Shown here piece after piece: positions 4,579 to 9,584 of a DNA stretch of 9,584 nucleotides (position 1 is the first letter of the stretch; every line of letters starts with the position of its first letter). The notes under the pieces are model-generated. The model was given only the letters and a program-made list of their open reading frames with translations. It had not been told where the DNA came from and did not search any database. The stretch covers positions 1-9,584 of the forward strand of contig JABFXM010000368.1 of the NCBI GenBank assembly GCA_013361745.1. The letters run 5' to 3'. A program made the translations under genes and the position numbers. The stretch is from Gemmatimonadaceae bacterium (lineage in GTDB: Bacteria > Gemmatimonadota > Gemmatimonadetes > Gemmatimonadales > Gemmatimonadaceae).

Positions 4579-7179
4579 ATGCGCTTCCTCGTCTTCATCT
4601 TCGGATCCGCGCTCCTCGCCGACGCCGGCTATGGGCAGCAGAAGGCCATCGGTGCCGCATCCGCGAGCGCGGCGCCGCGTACCATGGAGGCCGCGCGTCG
4701 CAGCGGGCCTGTCATCATCGACGGGCGGCTCGACGAGCCGGCGTGGGCGAGCGCGCCGCCGAGCGGGGACTTCGTCCAGTCGTATCCCGCGCCCGGGAAG
4801 CCCGCGCCCGATCGCACCGAGGTCCGCGTCCTCTACGACGACCAGGCGATCTACGTCGGGATCAGGATGTTCGACGCGCACCCCGATTCCATCGCGCAGG
4901 GACTCGCGCGCCGCGACGCGACCGCGGCCACGGGGATCTACTCCGACTGGGTGCACGTCGTCATCGACTCCTACCACGACCGGCGGACCGGCTTCCGTTT
5001 CTCGACGACGCCGCGCGCGGTGCAGAAGGACGTCTTCCACTCCAACGACAACAACGAGGACCTCAACTGGGACGCGGTCTGGGAGGTCGCGACCACCGTC
5101 GACTCGCTCGGCTGGATCGCCGAGTACCGGATTCCGCTCAGCCAGCTCCGCTTCGGCGCCGACTCCGCGGGGGAGCGCACGTGGGGCTTCCAGGTGCAGC
5201 GCGACATCGCGCGTCGCAACGAGCGCGATTCCTGGGCGCCGTGGACTCCCGATCAGGGCGGCTACGTCTCACGCTTCGGCGACCTCACGGGGCTGCGCGG
5301 GATCACCCCGCCCGAGCAGCTCGAGATCACCCCCTACGTGAGCTCCACCTTCCTCCGCGCGCCGCAGACGCCGGGCGATCCGTTCTTCCAGTCGACGAAG
5401 ACGACGCCGAAGATCGGCGGAGACCTCAAGTACGGGCTGCCGAAAGGCCTGACGCTCAGCGCGACCATCAACCCCGACTTCGGCCAGGTCGAGGTCGATC
5501 CCGCGGTCGTGAACCTCTCGGCCTTCGAGATCTCCTTTCCCGAGAAGCGGCCATTCTTCCTCGAGGGGAGCGACGTCTTCGCCTTCGGCCAGGTCGTCAG
5601 GCAGAACGACTACGGCGGGCAGACGTACCTCTACTCGCGCCGCATCGGCCGCCGGCCGCAGCTCGGACTCCCCGGCGCGCGCTTCACCGACATCCCCCTC
5701 GAGACGACGATCGCCACCGCGGCGAAGATCACGGGCAAGAACGGACCCTGGACGTTAGGCATCCTCGACGCCGTGACGCCGGAGGAGCACGGCCAGGGCA
5801 TGGATGCGGCCGGCGTACGCGTCGACGGCCCCGTCGAGCCGCTGAGCAACTACTTCGCCGGACGCGTGAAGCGCGACTTTCGCCGCGGCGCGACGACGGT
5901 CGGCGCGATGATCGAGCAGACGACGCGCGCCGTGGGCGACAGCGCCTTCACGCCATTCCTTCGCTCCGACGCGACTTTCGGCGGCGTCGACTTCGAGCAC
6001 GACATGAGGCAGCGGAGCTGGGTGCTGAGCGGCTTCGCGGGCGGAAGCCTCGTGCGCGGGAGCGAGCGGGCGATCGCGCGCACGCAACGCACGAGCAACC
6101 ACTACTTCCAGCGCCCCGATGCGCCGTATCTCACCTACGACAGCGCCCTCACCTCGATGGGCGGCTACATCACCGAGGGAGCGCTGCAGCACAACGGCAA
6201 GACCTTCGGCTCGATCGCGATCAAGGCGAGCAGTCCCGGGCTCGAGCTGAACGACCTTGGCTTCCAGAGTCGCACCGGCTACCGCGCGATCTCGACGCTC
6301 GTCGGCCGGCAGAGCTACACCGCGGACGCGCACTTCCGGAACTGGTCGGCCTTCGTCTACCAGAACGACGCCTGGAACTGGGGCAATCGTCCCGTCTACC
6401 GCGGCTACGCCGGCCGTGTGAACGCGACGCTGCTCAACTTCTGGGGCGTGAACGCGGGCGGGACGTACTCACCGCGCTACTACGACGACGCGCTCCTCCG
6501 CGGCGGACCCGAGGCCGCGCAGCCGACGAGCATCTACACCGACGCCAGCGTCGGCACCGACTCGCGCCGCCGCGTGCGCCTCAACCTCGCCGGCTCGTAC
6601 GCGCACGACGAGATCGGCGGCTACCAGAAGGCCGCGAACGTCTCGCTCGACCTCCGGCCGACGTCCACCATCCACGTCAACCTCGGCCCCACCTTCACCC
6701 AGCTCCACGACAAGGAGCAGTACATCGGCTCGCAGCCCGACGCATCCGCGACCGCGACGTACGGCCGACGCTACCTGCTCGCGACGCTGACGCAGAACAC
6801 GCTCTCCCTCGACACGCGCATGGACGTCACCGTCTCGCCGACGCTGAGCTTCGTGATGTACGCGCAGCCCTTCGTCTCGGCGGGACGCTACGCGGAGCTC
6901 AAGCAGCTCCTCCGACCCGGGAGCCTGGACTTCCTCACCTACGACACGTGGCCGACGGGCACGACGAAGCCCGACTTCAACGTCCGCTCCCTGCGCGGCA
7001 ACGCGGTGCTGCGGTGGGACTATCGCCCCGGCTCCTCGCTCTACCTCGTCTGGCAGCAGGAGCGCAACGGCTTCGAGCCCTTCGGCGAGTTCCAGACCCG
7101 CCGCGACGTCGGCGCCATCTTCCGCACCGTCCCGACCAACGTCTTCCTCATCAAGGCGACATACTGGATCGGGAGATGA
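4579..7179 (+). CDS. DUF5916 outer-membrane protein with N-terminal CBM9-like domain
   Basis: An 866-residue secreted protein of unknown function. Residues 1-20 form a short hydrophobic leader with little positive charge (MRF...), probably a signal peptide, cut near Gly18-Gln20. Residues ~38-250 look like the carbohydrate-binding-module-9-like fold, opening with VIIDGRLDEPAW (45-56) and containing EVRVLYDDQAIYVGIRMFDA (81-100). Residues ~250-866 are the DUF5916 domain, marked by NPDFGQVEVDPAVVNLS (298-314) and FPEKRPFFLEG (320-330). The many alternating aromatic/polar strands and the final strand LIKATYWIGR suggest an outer-membrane beta-barrel. The ATG at 4579 is chosen because a TAG stop lies in frame at 4558-4560. 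Leu393 is a TTA codon within CGTTAGGC (5753-5760). The gene stands alone, between repeat copy 2 and a convergent kinase. The family name is well supported; the function is not known to me. Confidence 0.9.
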   Translation: MRFLVFIFGSALLADAGYGQQKAIGAASASAAPRTMEAARRSGPVIIDGRLDEPAWASAPPSGDFVQSYPAPGKPAPDRTEVRVLYDDQAIYVGIRMFDAHPDSIAQGLARRDATAATGIYSDWVHVVIDSYHDRRTGFRFSTTPRAVQKDVFHSNDNNEDLNWDAVWEVATTVDSLGWIAEYRIPLSQLRFGADSAGERTWGFQVQRDIARRNERDSWAPWTPDQGGYVSRFGDLTGLRGITPPEQLEITPYVSSTFLRAPQTPGDPFFQSTKTTPKIGGDLKYGLPKGLTLSATINPDFGQVEVDPAVVNLSAFEISFPEKRPFFLEGSDVFAFGQVVRQNDYGGQTYLYSRRIGRRPQLGLPGARFTDIPLETTIATAAKITGKNGPWTLGILDAVTPEEHGQGMDAAGVRVDGPVEPLSNYFAGRVKRDFRRGATTVGAMIEQTTRAVGDSAFTPFLRSDATFGGVDFEHDMRQRSWVLSGFAGGSLVRGSERAIARTQRTSNHYFQRPDAPYLTYDSALTSMGGYITEGALQHNGKTFGSIAIKASSPGLELNDLGFQSRTGYRAISTLVGRQSYTADAHFRNWSAFVYQNDAWNWGNRPVYRGYAGRVNATLLNFWGVNAGGTYSPRYYDDALLRGGPEAAQPTSIYTDASVGTDSRRRVRLNLAGSYAHDEIGGYQKAANVSLDLRPTSTIHVNLGPTFTQLHDKEQYIGSQPDASATATYGRRYLLATLTQNTLSLDTRMDVTVSPTLSFVMYAQPFVSAGRYAELKQLLRPGSLDFLTYDTWPTGTTKPDFNVRSLRGNAVLRWDYRPGSSLYLVWQQERNGFEPFGEFQTRRDVGAIFRTVPTNVFLIKATYWIGR

Positions 7180-7208
7180 GCGACGAAGAACTGCTTTTGC
7201 TGTTCTTG

Positions 7209-7274
7209 TTGCTGGGAATAACAGAAGGCACGAAGGAGTCTTAAGCAACCCTTCGTGCCTTCGTGCCTTCTGTT
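7209..7274. repeat. AT-richer repeat with perfect 17-bp inverted repeat; possible bidirectional terminator
   Basis: The spacer between the convergent DUF5916 and kinase genes contains AACAGAAGGCACGAAGG (7220-7236) and its exact complement CCTTCGTGCCTTCTGTT (7258-7274), separated by 21 nt. An extra tandem CCTTCGTG lies at 7250-7257. A folded transcript from either strand would end in a 17-bp stem, fitting a bidirectional terminator, but there is no proper U tract on either side. Bases 7209-7228 recur, diverged, at 754-773. The stretch from about 7190 is clearly AT-richer than its neighbours and includes CTG/TTG-rich sequence. Confidence 0.6.
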
Positions 7275-7281
7275 CAATCGG

Positions 7282-8451
7282 CTAGGACGCCGTACTCGCC
7301 GGTAGCCGCAGTGTGAAGGTGCTTCCAACCCCCTCGCGGCTCTCCACGCGCAAATCTCCTCGCATCCCGCGCGCGAGGTCGCGGCTGATCGCGAGACCGA
7401 GGCCGATCCCCTCGGCGGCGCGCGTCAGGCGCTGGTCGGCCTGCACGAAGGGGTCGAAGATCGATGGAAGCTTCGCGGGGTCGATGCCGATGCCCGTGTC
7501 GGCGATCGCGATCGAGACCGTGTCGCCGGTCGCCGCCGGCGTCACCGTGATGCGGCCGCCCTCGTCGGTGAACTTCACCGCGTTGCCGAGCAGGTTGAGG
7601 AGGATCTGCTGCAGCTTGTCGACGTCGGCGCGGACGCGGAGCGCGGGGTCGCTCGCCGCCAGCACGTACGTCAGGCCCTTCGCCCGCACCTGCGGGACGA
7701 TGAGCGCCTCGGCGCTCGCGAGCGCGTCGCCGACGGCGACGTCGGTGATGTCGTACGTCGTCGCTCCCGTCTCGACGCGCGTGTAGTTCAGCACCTGGTT
7801 TATGAGGCCGAGCAGGTGGCGCTGGCTCTTGCGGATGCGCGCGAGGTCGGAGCGCTGCTGCTCGGTGATCGGGCCGCGCAGCCCCATCTCCATCAGCTCC
7901 GCGTAGCCGCCGATCGCGTTGAGCGGGGTGCGCAGCTCGTGGCTCATCACCGCGAGGAACTGTCCCTTGGCGCGGCTCGCCGCCTCGGCCTCGCGCAGCA
8001 GCCGGTCACGCTCGGCCATCGCGCGGCGCTGCTCCGTCACCTCCACCGCGACGACGTTGACGCCGACCACCGCGCCGGTGCGGTCGCGGATCGGGAACCA
8101 CTGCTCCACCCAGGTGCGGATCTCCCCGGGACGCGCCGGCGTCTCGCCCACCAGCTCGACGTCGCGGAGCGGCTCCCCCGTCTCGAGCACGTGGCGCAGC
8201 GGCGCCTCGGCGATGTCGGCGATCTTCGGCAGCAGCTCGCGGATCGTCCGCCCGATGTGCGCCGCGGCGGGGATGCCATTCAGCTCGGCGAGCCGCTCGT
8301 TGATGCGGCGGAAGCGAAGCTCGCGATTGACCACCGCGAGCCCGATCGGCGCGCGATCGTAGATCGTCTCGAGCTCCTGCAGCGCGTCCTGCGCCGCGCT
8401 GGACGTGTGATGGTCCAGGATGGGTTCCGCGTGTCCGGTTCTCTGCAGCAC
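7282..8451 (-). CDS. Soluble PAS-domain sensor histidine kinase
   Basis: A 389-residue protein with no membrane segment, so a cytoplasmic sensor. A PAS/PAC sensory region spans residues ~24-145 (IYDRAPIGLAVVNRELRFRR at 30-49, then WFPIRDRTGAVVGVN). A short coiled linker (142-165) follows, then the dimerisation/phosphoacceptor domain with FLAVMSHELRTPLNAI (165-180; His171), then the ATPase domain: N box LLNLLGNAVKFT (284-295), G1 DTGIGI (318-323), F box IFDPFVQAD (331-339) and G2 GIGLGL (348-353). It autophosphorylates on His171 and would pass the phosphate to a response regulator, but no receiver domain or regulator gene lies in the window, so it is an orphan here. The start is GTG at 8451, preceded by AGAGGA at a suitable distance. 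All catalytic boxes are intact; the PAS ligand is unknown. Confidence 0.93.
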   Translation of the reverse strand: MLQRTGHAEPILDHHTSSAAQDALQELETIYDRAPIGLAVVNRELRFRRINERLAELNGIPAAAHIGRTIRELLPKIADIAEAPLRHVLETGEPLRDVELVGETPARPGEIRTWVEQWFPIRDRTGAVVGVNVVAVEVTEQRRAMAERDRLLREAEAASRAKGQFLAVMSHELRTPLNAIGGYAELMEMGLRGPITEQQRSDLARIRKSQRHLLGLINQVLNYTRVETGATTYDITDVAVGDALASAEALIVPQVRAKGLTYVLAASDPALRVRADVDKLQQILLNLLGNAVKFTDEGGRITVTPAATGDTVSIAIADTGIGIDPAKLPSIFDPFVQADQRLTRAAEGIGLGLAISRDLARGMRGDLRVESREGVGSTFTLRLPASTAS

Positions 8452-8589
8452 TGCGTCCTCTGTCGCCCGCTGTTCTCGCTGGCCGTCACGGTCGATGCAA
8501 ACACCGTCCGGCCCCGGATCGTTCCGTCACCGGGACCGGCGAGACGACCGCGCAGCTCGAGGACCTCCGCGGGCTGGCCTCGCCCGGCT

Positions 8590-8617
8590 ACGCTACCACT
8601 GCTGGAGGAATGGTCAA
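8590..8617 (-). promoter_or_regulatory. Candidate sigma-70-type promoter for the PAS kinase
   Basis: On the minus strand TTGACC (8617-8612) and TAGCGT (8595-8590) are separated by 16 nt. The -35 matches five of six consensus bases, the -10 only three. It would give a leader of roughly 130 nt before the GTG at 8451. Apart from this site and the hairpin at 8734-8747, I see no gene or structure in the 304-bp spacer 8452-8755. Confidence 0.3.
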
Positions 8618-8733
8618 GGGTGGAAAGCACCCGACCGTCGGTACGATCCCGCACACGCAGGGCGGCCGGGACCCGTGACGCGGAACGACGGCCCGACGGC
8701 GGACCGGTCCAGCCTCGGCCTGCCCGCCGTGCG

Positions 8734-8747
8734 CCGCCGTTAGGCGG
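8734..8747. terminator. CCGCC-GTTA-GGCGG hairpin after the small secreted-protein gene
   Basis: A 5-bp all-GC stem with a tetraloop lies 8 nt beyond the minus-strand stop codon at 8756, where a terminator would be expected. It has no U tract, so it is at most a weak or Rho-assisted signal. Its loop and right arm contain the octamer CGTTAGGC (8738-8745), so it may instead reflect that motif. Confidence 0.3.
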
Positions 8748-8755
8748 TCAGCGGC

Positions 8756-9163
8756 TCAACCGCCGTCGCGAGGCCTCGGGGCACGCGCGACCTGGCAGCC
8801 CCAGTTGGCGGCGGTGGGGGTGGACGTGTGCGCGCAGGGCGACATGGTCGCAACGCCGCTGTTCTTCGGCGCCGGCTCGACGCGGACGCCGCCGAGCGGG
8901 CGGTTCAGCATGACCATCGGCGCGTCGAGCGCATGGTCGAAGTGCCGACTGAAATAGGTCGCCATGAACTGGCGATCGAACTCCGCTTGCGCGCGCGGGC
9001 GCACCGTCACGACCTGCGGCGTCGGAAGCTGGCCGTGGATCTCGATGGTGCGCGGCGCATCGTCCTTCTTCGGGCGAGCGGTCTTCGCCTGCGCGCCGGC
9101 ATCGGCGACGGCGACGGTGCAGAGCGCGATCGCGCAGACAACGACGGCATTCAGATATCGCAT
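8756..9163 (-). CDS. Small secreted protein of unknown function with PTPQVVTVRPR motif
   Basis: A 135-residue protein. Residues 1-26 are a clear signal peptide: MRYLNAVVVC, a hydrophobic core, and an AGAQA end suggesting cleavage after Ala26, so the product is exported. The mature part is basic at first (KTARPKK), then carries EIHGQLPTPQVVTVRPRAQ (41-59), a motif I associate with small uncharacterised proteins of Gemmatimonadota, and a Phe/Tyr/His-rich stretch EFDRQFMATYFSRHFDHALD (61-80). Two cysteines (110 and 123) near the C-terminus could pair. No enzymatic motif is visible. ATG at 9163 is preceded by GCGAGG, a plausible ribosome binding site. The gene reads the same way as the PagL-like gene upstream, 157 bp away, so co-transcription is possible but unproven. 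Confidence 0.75.
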   Translation of the reverse strand: MRYLNAVVVCAIALCTVAVADAGAQAKTARPKKDDAPRTIEIHGQLPTPQVVTVRPRAQAEFDRQFMATYFSRHFDHALDAPMVMLNRPLGGVRVEPAPKNSGVATMSPCAHTSTPTAANWGCQVARAPRPRDGG

Positions 9164-9218
9164 CGGCCTCGCGGGTCCAACCGCGGTTCTCCGGGCGAGG
9201 TGCCCTGTGGTGAACGTC

Positions 9219-9240
9219 CGCGGTCGAATCGCCGACCGCG
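9219..9240. promoter_or_regulatory. CGCGGTCG-N6-CGACCGCG stem-loop in the PagL/small-protein spacer
   Basis: A perfect 8-bp inverted repeat with a six-base loop (AATCGC), with further GTC/GAC complementarity outside it across a bulge. It lies 55 bp upstream of the small secreted-protein start. It could end the PagL-like transcript (no U tract) or be a protein-binding site or 5' leader structure. The rest of 9164-9320 shows nothing assignable. Confidence 0.3.
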
Positions 9241-9320
9241 CGCGCGGACGATCCTCTCGTCCTCCGATTAAGGACGCCTCAGCGGGCCGATGGTCTCAGG
9301 GTTCCGGGGCGGGCGCGGAC

Positions 9321-9584
9321 TCACCGCCGCCGCATGACGCCCAGATAAATGACGTTTCCGTCGAGCCCCGGATTGTAGGGGGCGGTGTAGGCGTTCGAGA
9401 GGTGGTGGAACTTCCAGCCGAGCGTCCAGGCATAGCGGCCGCCGGCTCCCGCGCCCCCCGCGCCCCCCGTGCGCTCGATGCGTAGCCCGCCGCCCAGCTC
9501 GAAGGTCCCGTTCAGTCGGCGCGTCTCCGGCTCCGGCGTGTTGCGCGTGATCCAGAGGATCCCCGCCGCGGCGGCGAAGTACGG
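9321..9584 (-). CDS. PagL-like lipid A 3-O-deacylase / acyloxyacyl hydrolase (5' end outside window)
   Basis: The minus-strand frame ending at TGA 9323-9321 is open to the window edge and gives 87 C-terminal residues. They read as the end of an outer-membrane PagL-type beta-barrel, which removes an acyl chain from lipid A. Visible are PYFAAAAGILW (1-11, like the PFIEAGIG strand), TFELGGGLRI (27-36) and the catalytic region WKFHHLSNAYTAPYNPGLDG (57-76 of this fragment). His61 and Ser63 match the His-x-Ser of PagL. The acid that is Glu in Pseudomonas aeruginosa PagL, twelve residues after the serine, is Asp75 here. A Gly/Ala loop (40-49) is coded by 9-bp tandem repeats. The protein ends MRRR, not on an aromatic residue. 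The family call rests on motif recognition without a search, and activity is inferred. Confidence 0.78.
   Translation of the reverse strand, partial: PYFAAAAGILWITRNTPEPETRRLNGTFELGGGLRIERTGGAGGAGAGGRYAWTLGWKFHHLSNAYTAPYNPGLDGNVIYLGVMRRR
9448..9474. repeat. 9-bp tandem repeat coding a Gly/Ala loop in the PagL-like gene
   Basis: Two exact CCCGCGCCC units (9448-9456 and 9457-9465) and a diverged third, CCCGTGCGC, lie in frame and encode Gly/Ala residues between two predicted strands. Copy-number slippage would change loop length without a frameshift. Confidence 0.6.

Noticed and set aside
7220..7274. Calling the 17-bp inverted repeat a standard Rho-independent terminator
   Set aside because: The stem is strong, but no run of T follows on either strand and the loop is 21 nt, so it is listed as a repeat with possible terminator function.
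7250..7274. CRISPR-like or satellite array from the CCTTCGTG units
   Set aside because: Only two exact units and one partial, with no spacers and no cas genes.

Overview
The window is about 70% GC, with dense genes and short spacers. It is best read as the chromosome of a Gram-negative environmental bacterium, probably Gemmatimonadota. Three things point there: a large DUF5916/CBM9-like outer-membrane protein, a small secreted protein with a PTPQVVTVRPR motif, and repeated use of the octamer CGTTAGGC. The phylum assignment is an inference from remembered family distributions, not a search result. No RNA gene, CRISPR array, transposase or phage gene was seen.

Layout: (1) 1-750 (+) is the C-terminal part of a UbiA-type membrane prenyltransferase cut by the window edge. 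(2) 785-3341 (-) is a three-gene operon in transcription order SRAP/YedK (abasic-site DNA-crosslinking protein), gluconokinase, GntP-family gluconate permease. Both junctions overlap by 4 nt. (3) 3405-4424 is an AlkB-type 2-oxoglutarate/Fe(II) dioxygenase gene (+) held between two ~180-bp copies of one imperfectly palindromic repeat in opposite orientations. (4) 4579-7179 (+) is an 866-residue DUF5916 protein, predicted to be a secreted CBM9-like domain plus a beta-barrel. (5) 7209-7274 is an AT-richer repeat with a perfect 17-bp inverted repeat, lying between convergent genes. (6) 7282-8451 (-) is a soluble PAS histidine kinase. (7) 8756-9163 (-) is a small secreted protein of unknown function. 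(8) 9321-9584 (-) is the C-terminal part of a PagL-like lipid A deacylase; it has no start codon inside the window but is recognisable from its translation.

Working together: gluconokinase and the permease make a complete gluconate uptake and phosphorylation module. SRAP and AlkB are divergent neighbours and both act on damaged DNA. SRAP is nevertheless welded to the gluconate genes rather than to alkB. DUF5916, the small secreted protein and the PagL homologue all belong to the envelope. No complete known defence system or biosynthetic cluster is present.

The most unusual signals are the paired palindromic elements around alkB, the octamer CGTTAGGC (five copies, containing every TTA leucine codon I found in the real genes), and the AT-richer repeat found at both convergent gene junctions.
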